Shown here: one piece after another, positions 44,491 through 55,800 of the stretch
Position numbering within the stretch: position 1 is the stretch's first letter
How the letters are laid out: the number at the start of each line of letters is the position of its first letter
Source of the DNA: Vanessa cardui
Lineage: Eukaryota > Arthropoda > Insecta > Lepidoptera > Nymphalidae
Length of the DNA stretch: 64,000 bases
NCBI RefSeq assembly: GCF_905220365.1
Contig: NC_061135.1
Location: 5,361,501 to 5,425,500 of the forward strand
Direction of reading: 5' to 3'
Program-made: the position numbers and the translations under genes
Notes under the pieces: model-generated
Seen by the model: only the letters and a program-made list of their open reading frames with translations
Told to the model about the DNA's origin: nothing
Database searches by the model: none

Positions 44491-44793
44491 GTTTAAAAGT
44501 ATGTATGTATATATTTAGTGTAGAAATTGGATGCAATTAAATATTTGCTTAAATAAATGACTTAATAAGTGGAATCATGGAATTATAATTTGAATTACAT
44601 AAAAAAATTAAACCGCTACCGTGTTCAGCGTTACAAGTCTTTTATTTGAAGCCTGCAAAGAGGCCATGAAAGCAATTCTTTATACATCATATATATTATG
44701 ACGTTATCACGTTCCTATACGTTTTTCACGTCAAGCGCAGAGAGAGTTCTGAAGGAAAAATTGCAGAGGTACTCCTAATAATTTTCTTTACAG

Positions 44794-44829
44794 GAAAAAC
44801 AATCTTACATCTGAGAGCTCTGCAGGAAT
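44794..44829 (+). other. Candidate 36-base microexon
   Basis: TTTTCTTTACAG precedes and GTAAGTAG follows. The 36 bases keep phase. In the phase left by the donor at 43467 they encode G-KTILHLRALQE without a stop. Both splice sites are near consensus, but the exon is tiny and unsupported by a known protein. Confidence 0.25.
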
Positions 44830-45290
44830 GTAAGTAGAGTTAAAATTATATTATTATTATTAGATAAATTTTACTTATACTCTATTCTATGTGTGTTTTT
44901 TCTACTAATTATTAGTTATTTAAACTCATTTGAGAAAGCAAAATAATATCATTACAGAATAAAATACTAATAGTGAGATATTGTTCGTTAATGCAGTATA
45001 TATGAATATAATTATATTTCAATATTATTCTTATATAATTAAACATAATGAGGGGTATAAAATGCACTAAAAGCATTTATTCAAATGATTTTAAATACGT
45101 ACATGCAGTTATAGGTTAAAGTTATTTTAATGCGTTTATGCATGGTTATTAATTATGAACATTATCTAACCATTATCTTTATGAACGAGATCTTTTCTAC
45201 CACATCTAAACTAGTAATGTCTGGAATTGAATTCGCTACCGGTTTTTTCCAAGTTTTTCTCCAACTTCTTCATAGCTTACAAATTAAGTA
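44830..45290. other. Unassigned AT-rich DNA
   Basis: No gene or repeat recognised. Confidence 0.4.
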
Positions 45291-45570
45291 ATGTAAAGTA
45301 ACAGCCTGTAAATTTCCCACTGCTGGGATAAGATATTATAGGTAACATATTCCACCACGCTGTTCCAATGCGGGTTGGAATGCACATGCGGCAAAATTTC
45401 GAAGAAATTAGACACTTGCAGGTTTCCTCACGATGTTTTCCTTCACCGCCGAGCACGAGATGAATTATAAACACAAATTAAGCACATATATAAGGTGGTG
45501 CTTGCCCGGATTTGAACCCGCAATCATCGGTTAAGGTGCACGCGTTCTAACCACTGGGCCATCTCAGCTC
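45291..45570 (-). mobile_element. SINE-A copy, near full-length
   Basis: On the minus strand: a tRNA-like head GATGGCCCAGTGGTTAGAAC (A-box region) with B-box GGTTCAAATCC (plus strand 45508-45518). The body contains CATCTCGTGCTCGGCGGTGA and ACATCGTGAGGAAACCTGCA, and the tail GCAGTGGGAAATTTACAGGC followed by TGTTACTTTAC. An internal deletion removes the usual GCCTCCTC segment. Transcribed by Pol III if active; mobilised by a LINE with a matching tail. Confidence 0.8.
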
Positions 45571-46007
45571 TGTGTATGTGCATGCAATATTGTTACATAA
45601 TTACATATAACTTTTCAAACCGTTTGCTACTATAAATACACCAAGAATGCTTATTTAAGGTTACGTCATTGAAATTAAATAACATTTATAAAAACGAGAG
45701 CAATGTTAATAATATTCTTTTTACATTCAAGCCGCTTATTTATATTCAAGAGGATTATTTGAAATATTTACATGTGGATGATTATGTGATTGTATTTTTT
45801 AATATATTACGTTATTATTAATATACTGGTTAACACACATGTTTAAAACAGATTTATAACTGTATTTACTTTACTAAAATAATGCAAATCAGAAGAAATA
45901 AATAATATATAATAAGCTTTATTCCTATTTACCTTATCTATGTTTATAGACTGTGCTTAATTTGATGATATGGTTATAAAATAGGAATTAATATTACGGA
46001 CGAAATT
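45571..46007. other. Unassigned AT-rich DNA
   Basis: No gene or repeat recognised. Confidence 0.4.
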
Positions 46008-46183
46008 GATGGCCAGTGATTAGAATGCATGCATCTTAACCGATGATTGTGACTTCAAACCCAGGCACGCACCAGTGAAGTTTATAATTTATCTCATTAT
46101 GGAAACGTAGTATATCATGATCCAAATCTTTAAGCAAAGGGAGGTTTCAGCCCAATAGTGGGAAATTTACGGGCTGTTATATG
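46008..46183 (+). mobile_element. SINE-A copy, internally deleted
   Basis: GATGGCCAGTGATTAGAATG (head), CGATGATTGTGACTTCAAAC (B-box region), GTTTATAATTTATCTCATTA, then jumping to CCCAATAGTGGGAAATTTAC and GGGCTGTTATATG. The central body is missing. Confidence 0.65.
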
Positions 46184-46894
46184 TTATTGTTTTTCTATAA
46201 GAATCAGGATACATATCGTACACGACAATTAAAAAGGCAAATTCCTTTACTCTTTGCAGAAATTGATATATTGTATACTAACTTATTATTAAACATGTGT
46301 AATATACAAATTATTAGATTTAAAATGTTTATTTGTATATAAAGTTTTGTAAATAAATATTACGGAATGTAAATGCCAGCCTTATATTAAGGTTTGTACG
46401 TCAATCATATTGTCCGCAAAGAAGTGCTATACAATGGGATCACATATACAAACGCTTCCGTTTATGCTCGGGATGGGTATAAATTATTCACTCGCTAGCC
46501 CTATTTGACCGACACACTAACTTTAAACTCGATCGATCGTTACTCGTACGAAGTGGAAATGAAATGTTTTTTTTTTTTTATCTTATTCAGATCAAACGAA
46601 ACGGTTTCAATTAGATGCACTAATAAAAACTTTTTTACAGTATTCATATGTTTTTGATGTGTCATAGTTGTAATTTTGTTATAAAAATTTTTAATTTAAT
46701 AGATAAAACTTTATTTATTACTCATATCTCATCAATAATTTGTAAGTGGCAATTATTATTTGCATCGTATTTTTTGTATCCAATTAATGTTAAGTGGCAC
46801 ATAGAATAAACAACAAAGAACAAACAATTAAACAAACCTATTTATATTTAAAAATAACAAAAAACAGTCAATATAAATGTTATATAAATAATTT
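46184..46894. other. Unassigned AT-rich DNA
   Basis: 46520-46545 has a GATCGATCG tandem. No gene or repeat recognised. Confidence 0.35.
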
Positions 46895-46930
46895 ATAAAA
46901 AAAAGTTAAACCGACTTCAAAATTAGAGAG
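46895..46930. repeat. Foldback-family terminus
   Basis: AAAAAAAGTTAAACCGACTT then CAAAATTAGAG resembles the outer ends of the foldback elements. No partner arm was found nearby. Confidence 0.4.
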
Positions 46931-48089
46931 AAAATTTCGTGGAAAAACATACAAATATAAACTTATGAAATGAAGCACACATGTTTGGAAGCCTACTGGA
47001 ATCATCATACTCAAATATTTAAATCCTAACAATGTTACATACATACATGTCGAACTGACACTCTCATTTTTAGAAATCAGTTAAAATTTGATGATTTGGA
47101 ATCACGAAATCATTTTATCCCGTCTTGTTAAGCTTAGAACACATATTCGCAGTATACTGATTGTATAATTATATAAATGTAATAGAGTATATAAAAAGAT
47201 TTCAATTTAACCAGTTTCGAAAAAGCTCCAACCATTTATTTAACGTACCACGATCTATAACGAACGATAACCCTTTAATAACTGAAAATCTCGTAATGTG
47301 AAAAATGTAGGAACGAACATCAACGGCCGTCGGATGTTTCGGCAGAGGGTGGGAGCCAGCCGTCTATTGATTTTGCCCCGCTCTCCTTAACCCCTCACGC
47401 ATCTCACAACTGTTGCTTGAGCTACAGCTAAAATAAGCGCTAGAACAATTATTTGTCTCAACTTTTTTAACACTAAATTTTATCTATGACAAAAAAAAAT
47501 GTTATACAAACTCAACATTAAATAAATAATTATAAATTACTGTACATATATAACTAAATACCTTTTCAACATCTTTTTTATCATAGTTTTTGGTTAGTAG
47601 TATATAATAGTATAATTTTAGCGGATTAATATATATATAAACGTCACAAAAACCAATTTAGTATTTAGGTGTTTTTGCTAAAAAGAAGTATGAAAAACGT
47701 AAACGAAGCAGAAAATATATTTCGTTTAATCCAAGGCTACATGATGATTCTATCATATTTCTCATATAGTTGCGGCCGAATTTATCGTTTTTAATCTAAT
47801 ACTTACTCTAAATCTATTACCATAGAACTGTTTATCGATTATCCAATTCCAGGATATTCAATGCTTCCGAACGTCCTTCGGCAACAAGGACACACAGAGA
47901 TTGCAAATTTGCGTCGCTACTTTGGCAATAAACTAGGATATTTTATGCCTATCTGGGTAAGCACTATTTCATTATTAAGAACATTGTGACCTAGATACGA
48001 CATTTTACCGTCTATTTATAACTTAACCTAAGTTTGTAAATATGAAGTTGACAATTATTTTTGAAATTAGTTTTGATAATGTATACTAT
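46931..48089. other. Unassigned DNA with a GC-rich island
   Basis: 47318-47415 is strikingly GC-rich (CATCAACGGCCGTCGGATG, GGTGGGAGCCAGCCGTC, TTGCCCCGCTCTCC). The minus strand is open through it in one frame (GKINRRLAPTLCRN), but no exon borders or known motif were found. The rest is AT-rich. Confidence 0.3.
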
Positions 48090-48240
48090 CGGCTTTCGTC
48101 CGCGGCTGCGCCCACGTGTAAGAGAGGGTGGTGATTTCCAGTGTTTGGGTTTAAATTTTCTTTACACCAAATTGCATCAAATTCGGTTTAGTGGTTTAAA
48201 CAACAAAGAGAGTTACTTTAACATGTATATTATTGAAATA
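48090..48240 (-). mobile_element. HEL-B-related copy
   Basis: Plus strand: CGGCTTTCGTCCGCGGCTGC, GCCCACGTGTAAGAG, TTACACCAAATTGCATCAAA, TTCGGTTTAGTGGTTTAAAC and AAAGAGAGTTACTTTAACAT. A subfamily differing from 26868 in its middle. Confidence 0.5.
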
Positions 48241-49079
48241 AATAAAATTGTTTATTAAGTTTCTATGGATTTACTTAACGCAAGCCTTCTGTCAATTAGG
48301 CATAAATCTCATTTTTTCACTAGATAATCGATTTATTGAAATGTGTACAGGTTGTATTATATCACGGTGCGAGCTTCGGGCGTATTTAATGAGGGCGAAA
48401 CCGGTTGGAGAAGTTAGTTATTGTACATATGTTTGAATTATTCATTCGTATTTTATTCTTTTAGGAATACGATTAAAAAAATGCCACTTCTATTTCGCGG
48501 GGATCAATTAGAATCCATTTAGGATTTCGATATAAAACAAAGCAAAGGGATTGAGTAAATTTTAAATACGCATCCTAATAAAACCAATCAGATTAAATTT
48601 ATTCGTAATAGGTACTAGTCCTCGCACGTGTACAAAGAAGTGTATTTATAAAACGTTTATATTAAAATACAAATATAAAGCAAATTCTCATTTTTTATTG
48701 AGCATAGAACTTACGTGAACGCGTCCACACAAGTCACCATTCATCATAATCACTATAGGATGAATGGTTTAGAAACCCAACGAGAAAGAATAGATGTAAT
48801 TTTTATTTATTATGGAAATTTTAAAGTAAAATTTATCAAGTCCATTAACAAGTATAACAACAAAACTTTACTTAAACTCATCATTATATAAAGCCTTATT
48901 CGAAACATTTTTATTTAAAATTTAGCTTATATATTATTAGTAATTGTACCTAATGAATTTGTTATTTACACGCTGTATAATTTGAAAATATGTTTTACAG
49001 TTATTTTATCTCTTCTAGTATAACAGCCATTTCTAAAATATTGACCGTTCAAACAGACAGTTCAGTGCAAGACCAGTCA
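48241..49079. other. Unassigned AT-rich DNA
   Basis: No gene or repeat recognised. Confidence 0.4.
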
Positions 49080-49258
49080 ACCAGTATTGTATTGTATTTT
49101 TTAAATGTTGAAAAAGAGTAACTACTGAGTTTCTTGCTGGTTCTTCTCGGTAGAATCTACTTTCCGAACCGGTAGCTTCACTTAGTTGTAAAATGACGAT
49201 TTAAAAGTGCTTGTAAAAGCCAACTTGAATAAAGTTTATTTTGATTTGATTTGATTTG
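49080..49258 (+). mobile_element. LINE-D 3' tail
   Basis: GAGTTTCTTGCTGGTTCTTC, TCGGTAGAATCTACTTTCCG, AACCGGTAGCTTCACTTAG, AGTGCTTGTAAAAGCC, CTTGAATAAAGTTTATTTTG and the microsatellite end (ATTTG)n. Opposite strand copy at 6429. AATAAAG could be the element's polyadenylation signal. Confidence 0.7.
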
Positions 49259-49336
49259 ACTGAAGTTTAGTTTAGAAATAAAAAAAAGAAATGAAACGTA
49301 TAAAATAGCAAGTACTACTTATTATTTATTTTAAAT

Positions 49337-49430
49337 AGTGGCAGGAGCTGAATGCGAGTAGCCGAAGAACGATCACAGTGTCGTGCAATTGGAGAGGCCA
49401 GCAGTAGACGAACATGGGCTATGATGACTA
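49337..49430 (+). mobile_element. RTE-type LINE 3' end scrap
   Basis: GGCAGGAGCTGAATGCGAG, TAGCCGAAGAACGATCACAG, TGTCGTGCAATTGGAGAGGC and GACGAACATGGGC match the last codons of the copy at 54613-54888 on the opposite strand. Frame lost by small deletions. Confidence 0.65.
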
Positions 49431-49596
49431 ATTTTAAATAGATGAATGATAAAAGATCTCATTTATATTTAAATAATTGTTTTTGCTAACGGTACAAATA
49501 TCAATATTAATGTAATTAAATAAAATGTTTTTGAAATTTGAATGGTTCTTATGAATAGTCTTTTTAAAACATAGTCATATACACTATAAAAATATT

Positions 49597-49790
49597 AACT
49601 GCCTGTAAATGCCCCTATCTGGCCTGATACCTCTCCTTTTGAGGAGACGACTAGGACTATATTTCAATTCACATTTGACAACTTTTCATACGATATATAC
49701 ATATACATCTCTTTTTTAACGCAGAGCATGATTTGAATCCACAATCTTCAGTTTACATTAACATGTTCTAACTACTGGGCTATATCGGCG
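49597..49790 (-). mobile_element. SINE-A copy, diverged
   Basis: ACTGCCTGTAAATGCCCC, CTCTCCTTTTGAGGAGACG, ACGCAGAGCATGATTTGAAT, CCACAATCTTCAG and TGTTCTAACTACTGGGCTAT. The middle body is deleted or replaced by AT-rich sequence. Confidence 0.6.
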
Positions 49791-51358
49791 TTATAAAATA
49801 TAATCTATAGACATAAAATAATTCAGTTCGAGCTGCATGAAACTGCAACTCAAATGTAGCGTGATATTAAAGTAATTTCACTTTTAGATCAAAGAGAAAG
49901 CTTTAAATGGGGAGAAATAAAATGCGAGACCTAGTTTTTGTACTCAGGTAGATCTTTTACTGGGGTCGTAGCCTAGTTACATTGCAAGAGGTAAGCAAAC
50001 TTCATTCAAGTTCAATTAGAACTATGGTAAATATTTAAAAAAACGGTCAAGTGCGTGTTGTGACGTACGACTCCAGTTACAACTATCAAAATGTTCAGCT
50101 GCTGATGACTCTACAATGTTAGCTCTTCGTACTTTATTTCGTATGAGGTTGTTAAGAGAGCTCAACTCGTTCTATATTATTAAAACTGTGTCGCGTGTCA
50201 TGTGAATTATCACAATTTTGATAATATTAAAGTTTTGTTTTATATTACAAAGTCTCAAAATTATTTGAGTGAAGTAATTATTTATCCAATTATCTTTGGG
50301 AAATAATAATTTTAAAAAAACTGAGCACGTGATTTCAATCACAATATTCTGTTATCAAGTAGAGGTTCATAAACATTTTTGTGTAGTCAATTTAATAAAC
50401 AATTAAATGCAAAGCGAAGGATAAAGATAAATCGCCTAGAAACTCAGTACTTACACTATCCACAATTTTAAATATAGGGTGTGCAAGTGAAGTAAAATTA
50501 AATTTCTAGTTATTTTACCTAGAAATTAACAAATTGTATATCCACGCTTTTTATATTTACTATAATCTTATATTGAATAATATACCTATCAATGATTTTT
50601 TGATGTGAGAATTTGCGACTTTCGCATTTTTGTTCACATATCACAAATATATATGGACAACATGACGCTATTGAAACGACTGTTGGGTTGTCTATGGAAT
50701 ATTTCTTATTCGGACCCTAAATATAAAGAAATGTTTATAGCTGGAATAATAACTTAACTTTAAGTATAATATATATTACTTGATTTTCTAGTTGGAAAAA
50801 ATATATTTGTGTTTGTTCATCTAAAAGTTGCTTATACTATTAGTTTCTTCTTCCCGTGTAAGCTAGAATGGGTAGCTTGTACAAAACATAGTATATATTT
50901 AAGTTTCAACTCAATAAATGGTATGTTTTCTTTTTTGTTATATGTGAAAACTAAACTTATTTTCGTATATACAATAATATTATAGAAGCTGCGTTTCGGA
51001 ATTTCAACCGCTTTTAATTTGGAATACTTACGTAACAATCGTGAATTTTATATTTTTCATTTCATAGAAAAGATATGATTATTAAAAAAGTAAAGACACA
51101 AGGGATCTATCCTTCAAAAAAATTAAACATCAAGAACTCAGCAGTCATTCTGACAGTAAGTCGAAATCCTAACAAAAAGTTTTTAGTAAGAAAACTCGAA
51201 CTGCAATCAAAATGAGTTATTCACAAGATATTCGAGACAATTTTTAACTGACTTTAAAATTAAAAAAAAGAGAAGAAAGTCTTCCCAACTTTTCCATATA
51301 TACATTAATATTCATATTTTCTTATTTTAACACGCTTTAAATTACGCTGAGACTATAT
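49791..51358. other. Unassigned AT-rich DNA
   Basis: 50495-50535 has an AATTTCTAG/CTAGAAATT stem. No gene or repeat recognised. Confidence 0.4.
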
Positions 51359-51666
51359 AAAGTAAAGCAAAGTAAAGTAACAGCCTGTAAATTTCCCACA
51401 GCTGGGATAAGGCCTCCTCTTCTATTAAGTAGACATTTTGGAACATATTCCACCAAGCTGTTCCAATGCGGGTTGGTGGAATGCACATGTGGCAGAATTT
51501 CGATAAACTTAGACAAATGCAGGTTTCCTCACGATGTTTTGCTTCACTGCCGAACACGAGATGAATTATAAACACAAATTAAGCACATATATATAGTGGT
51601 GCTTGCCTGGGTTTGAACCAGCAATCATCGGTTAAGATGCACGTGTTCTAACTACTAGGCCATCAT
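51359..51666 (-). mobile_element. SINE-A copy, full-length
   Basis: Tail: AGTAAAGTAACAGCCTGTAA then ATTTCCCACAGCTGG. Body: GCCTCCTCTTCTATTAAG, TGTTCCAATGCGGGTTGGTG, GGAATGCACATGTGGCAG. Head: GTTTGAACCAGCAATCATCG, TTCTAACTACTAGGCCATC. All modules are present, so it defines the family length (about 300). The 77-codon minus-strand frame is read from the SINE itself. Confidence 0.8.
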
Positions 51667-52999
51667 TAGCAGCTAGGAGAGCTGAGATATTTAGTAAAAA
51701 TATATATCATAAAATAATGTCTTTTTTTTTGGTTTATATTATTATTTTTTAATTAAATTTAGATTTGCCGTATTTATGTTCAGTTTTACTTGTATTTTCA
51801 TATCACAAATCAACCTGATTATGTTGAAGCCAATAAAGTTGGTGGCAATTTGTATATATATGGGTGTTACGACCTCGAGCTGTAACACATCAAGCGATTT
51901 AAACAAATGTCCTTGAATTAATAAAACCGTTCCAAATCTCGTCTGGCAGACGAAATGAAAATGAATCTAAATTAGCAGAACGTCAACATTATTAAATTAC
52001 ATTTGACAAATTACATAAAATATAATTTATATATTTTTGTACAAGCTCACAGAATTATCTCTAGATCATTACTACACATTGTATAAACTGTCTTGGCAAT
52101 GTTTTTAAAAAAAAGAAAAACATAAATCTTAGCTTATTTATATATATAGTTCGCACTCCAAAATAACTAAGGCGAACAGACTAACGTCTTACGTTAGTGT
52201 GCGTAAAAGCTACGCATTATATTAGTGAAAATTCATTCTACTATACTAGTGTGCGTGTACTTTGCGACGAACTCTTAAATTATTTTAAATCAATCAATCC
52301 AAGGACGTAATCTTAATAAATATTCGATTTTAATCAGACATTCGATACGTACTAAAACAAGGATAACAGATAGAAAACAAAACGCAAAGTAACATAATAT
52401 ATATTATTTTAACAAAAAAAATAATTATACATTTCATAGTAATTTATACTTTTTCATGCACTTAATTGAAACCGTAACATGAGTGTATCGACGTCACTAA
52501 TAATAACGTACTAAAACATAAACCGACCAATTTTATGAGTCATAATACTTTGCATAATTTATACTAATAACATGTTATTTAAACTTGCCTTTGAATTAGA
52601 CCCTTTTTTAATTACTAAGCCTGTTAAGGAGTAAGCGTGTCTTTTATGCGTTTTATCTTTTCATCTATCTCAACTCTTTTGACTTAAAACGTTTTAAAGG
52701 ACTATTCAAATGTTTCTTATTAAATGGGCTATTTTCTTAATTATATAAAACGAAGAGAAGGATTTATAAATAGATGGTATGTTTATATGTCAAGCTTCTA
52801 CGAAAAGAGTCGGTAAATAAATTTCATACAATAAAATTCACGCGTATTACTTTATAATCAATATTGTTTTAATAGAAGCTTTAAATTTGTTACTGTGTTC
52901 AAATATATATATTTTATTGCTGTGTTATTGCCGACAGCAAATTCACTATTTATGATTATTAAGTTATGATACTACTTTCGGTTCCAGCTTATCAAGAAT
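51667..52999. other. Unassigned AT-rich DNA
   Basis: 52180-52250 has TTAGTGTGCGTAAAAG and CTAGTGTGCGTGTAC as an imperfect direct repeat, and ACTAACGT/ACGTTAGT as a small stem. No gene seen. Confidence 0.35.
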
Positions 53000-53221
53000 T
53001 TGCCTACAATTTTCCCGCCAATTTTTTCCAGTGTTGCCATTTAAAAATCGAACGACGCAATATCACAATTCTAATAGCGAAATGTTACGAAAAAAAGTAA
53101 AATAATTTAAAAATTAAATTATAACCAAACAACAAATATCCAAGAATAGCGAATTGTTATTCTTTTATATAATAAAATAATACGCAGCTGATTTATTTAC
53201 TTGCTATAAATTTTCAATCAA
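53000..53221 (+). promoter_or_regulatory. Possible promoter and 5' leader upstream of the ATG at 53222
   Basis: CAATTTTCCCGCCAATTTTT and CCAGTGTTGCCATTTAAA (53010-53045), followed by CGAACGACGCAATATCAC, are the kind of motifs often near insect start sites, but no consensus element is certain. Confidence 0.2.
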
Positions 53222-53338
53222 ATGTCTTCTCCGGAAGATACGGACGGAACGAAGTCAACTAACATCAACTTTATTGCCGGAAATAATATTAAGACAATTT
53301 CTGTTATAGCACAGTGGGGATTTTATTTTAACGAATGA
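53222..53338 (+). CDS. Possible first coding exon or small ORF (38 codons)
   Basis: ATG at 53222 opens a 38-codon frame beginning MSSPEDTDGTKSTNINF and ending WGFYFNE with TGA at 53336-53338. The first 20 residues are hydrophilic and differ in composition from chance AT-rich frames, as in the N-terminus of a nuclear protein. The preceding bases (CAATCAAATG) are a fair insect start context. No strong donor ends it in frame (best GTTATA at about 53300). Downstream, TAATCGATCGATTA (53514-53527) is a perfect 14-bp palindrome with DRE-like ATCGAT. No family recognised. Confidence 0.2.
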   Translation: MSSPEDTDGTKSTNINFIAGNNIKTISVIAQWGFYFNE

Positions 53339-54597
53339 CCATTGTAAAGCAGATATTATGATCTTAATGGACGACAGAAAGAAATTCATCATGTTTTTTT
53401 GTCATACAAGTAAATTCCACAGTTCTAAATGGCTTCTAAATTAGCGCAGTACTAGTATAGTAGAGTTTTTCAGATAAAAAAGCAATTTGCAGCTTTTTTA
53501 CGTGAATAGCCGTTAATCGATCGATTATCGTTTTCGAACGTCTCGGAAAGCCTAACTACAAGGCTTATTTTGATTGCGAGTTTCATATGATATAAAACTT
53601 TCTCTTCGTCATTTTATATTTGCTAAGATTTGGTAAAGCTTATATTTTTTATACGATTTTCCCTTTCTTTTCGATAATTTATTTCTTTGTTAATCTTTAT
53701 TAAATATATTAGAAATAAATGAATATAATATTTTATCGTTTTACTTTGCAATTGCATAAAAGTATTTCCAAATGTTTGAACTAATGATAACGATGTAAGT
53801 CAATTAAAAATAAAATAATACTTTTTTTTATATTTGAAGTAATATTTTCGAGTATTTGGTAATGTAATAATATTTTACCTTAATATTATTGTATAGAAAT
53901 TAATGTGTTGCCATCTGGTGATAGAATAAGAAAATCGTAAGTGAACCTGCACCGTGAAGAAAGACACAGAATATATGACAATTTTCAAAAAAATATAATT
54001 TATATCAATTTCAAATGAAAGTAGCTAACGACCATTGAAAAAAAATTGTATCATCAGATCCTTATATCACATACAAACAAACAAATTTTGCTTTATTACA
54101 ATATTTAAATTGATTATTGAAAATTGTGTACATTAAAGTTGAAATCGTCACTATCTAGCTCAAAAGGTTGTGGGGGCGCATAAAATAACAATGAAGAGAA
54201 GCTGACCTCCGTATGGTTTAACAATAAACGTAAATACTTGCGGGGTACTCATAATGTAACTCACGTTTCACTGGCAAAGGGAAATAAAATTCACTTAATT
54301 GAAAAAGAAGCTAACTCTTATTTACAGGATCACGTAATATGATAAACAGACTCACTATAATAAATTTCATAACCGCGTTTTGAATTTGCACAAGTGGAAT
54401 CCAGTAGTTCAGTAAAAAGTGTTATTTGATCATTCGTTTTATTATTTATATTAAATAAAAAAAATCGTTAATAGAGATATTACATATTATTTAATATGAA
54501 CCCTATGTACCTACCTAATATGTGTTTTAAATCAAAATCATAATTAATTTTGTATATTGTTCATTCTATTTTCCTGCATAGTTAATTAATAAAAGTA
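53339..54597. other. Unassigned AT-rich DNA
   Basis: Contains the ATCGATCGAT palindrome at 53514-53527. No exon or repeat recognised. Confidence 0.35.
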
Positions 54598-54890
54598 TCA
54601 TCCATCCATCCATCAGCCCATTTCCGTCCACTGCTGGACATAGGCCTCTCCAATTGCACGCCACTGAGATCGTTCTTGGGCTACTCGCATCCAGCTCCTG
54701 CCAGCCGTCTTGCGTAAGTCGTCACTCCACCGTGCCCGAGGACGTCCTACACGACGTTTGCCGAGACGCGGTCTCCACTCTAGAACACGTTTCCCCCAAC
54801 GGTTATCGGTTCTGCGGCAAATATGACCAGCCCACTGCCATTTCAGCTTACTAATCCGGTGGACTATGTCGATGACTTTGGTTTTGATGG
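54598..54890 (-). mobile_element. RTE-type LINE C-terminus with intact reading frame
   Basis: On the minus strand an uninterrupted 91-codon frame runs from 54888 to the TGA at 54613-54615. It encodes KLKWQWAGHICRRTDNRW, GRPRARWSDDLRKTAG and SWMRVAQERSQWRAIGE, then YVQQWTEMG. This is the standard C-terminus of the lepidopteran RTE endonuclease/reverse transcriptase. After the stop come (GGAT)n repeats (ATCC on the plus strand), the element's short microsatellite tail. An in-frame stop lies upstream at 54892-54894, where similarity also ends, so the copy is 5'-truncated. The intact frame suggests it is young. The plus-strand frame 54654-54854 is a shadow. Confidence 0.85.
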
Positions 54891-55559
54891 ATCATACAAG
54901 ATTTAGTACGTTCCTAAGCAAATAAAAACGTTAAATTAAATTTACACGAGCAATACATGTTTATTATATATCTATTTACGTTAAAACACAAATGTCTTTG
55001 ATAAAAGCATGAGTTTCAAAATACACACAATCTCAAAGTCATAAACATCTTTAATAGTAAAAGTTTTGAATGTTATATCTTGCGATATCACGGTTAGCTA
55101 CGTCGTTAGAGGTCATCCCGAGTGCATCGTTCCATACAAGAATTAATCATTTATCGCTATTAACCAACACATGTTGAGGCTATAAATTTAAATATATTAG
55201 AATTACAATTCAGTAGATAAATCTAACCTATGTATTACCCATGTCGGGGCCCCTGGGTGATGCAAAGCTCGGGGCCCTTCACCCTTTTATATCTTTCCGA
55301 AAAGGCGCATTGACGCGTTTACCTCTCATGAAATGGGTAAGTGCAATTTGCCGATAAAAAACCAACGGTACCTTCTCTTTATCTATCTCACCTTCAAAAG
55401 AAGGTATGTATCACCTTTTACGAATAGAAAAATGTATTCAACAGTTTATTTAACAATGAAATTTGTAACCTTTTTTCTCAATGTTTAGCCCTGAGCAATT
55501 GGCTACACTACCTTATGGATAATCATGGCAAGTTATTAGGTACATATTAATATACTAGC
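54891..55559. other. Unassigned DNA
   Basis: 55240-55300 has two TCGGGGCCC boxes 26 bases apart and CCTGGGTGA/TTCACCC, a GC-rich cluster that may be a decayed repeat terminus. No gene seen. Confidence 0.35.
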
Positions 55560-55800
55560 GTTGGAATTTAACAAAAAAAATATTATCGTATCTTAAGTTG
55601 CCTTATTATATCAGTTATCTGCCAGTAAAAGTCAAAATCGGTCCAGCCGTTCCAGAGATTAGCCGGAACAAACAGACAGACAGACAAAAACTGTAAAAAA
55701 TGTTATTGTGGTATATGTACCGTGTATATATACATATGCATTGAGTAAAAAAGGGCTCTATAACATTCACTCCAATTTCATTATATGTATAGATTCCTGA
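55560..55800 (-). mobile_element. HEL-C copy
   Basis: The plus strand is the reverse of 40190-40515: AGTTATCTGCCAGTAAAAG, TCAAAATCGGTCCAGCCG, TTCCAGAGATTAGCCGGAAC, AAACAGACAGACAGAC, TTGTGGTATATGTACCGTG and CTCCAATTTCATTATATGTA. The best copy of the family. Confidence 0.65.

Noticed and set aside
45490..45570. tRNA gene on the minus strand
   Set aside because: It is the tRNA-derived head of SINE-A, repeated at 51580 and 63360.
55240..55300. LTR or retroviral end with TCGGGGCCC boxes
   Set aside because: No primer-binding site, no matching second LTR and no coding remains; only two GC-rich words.
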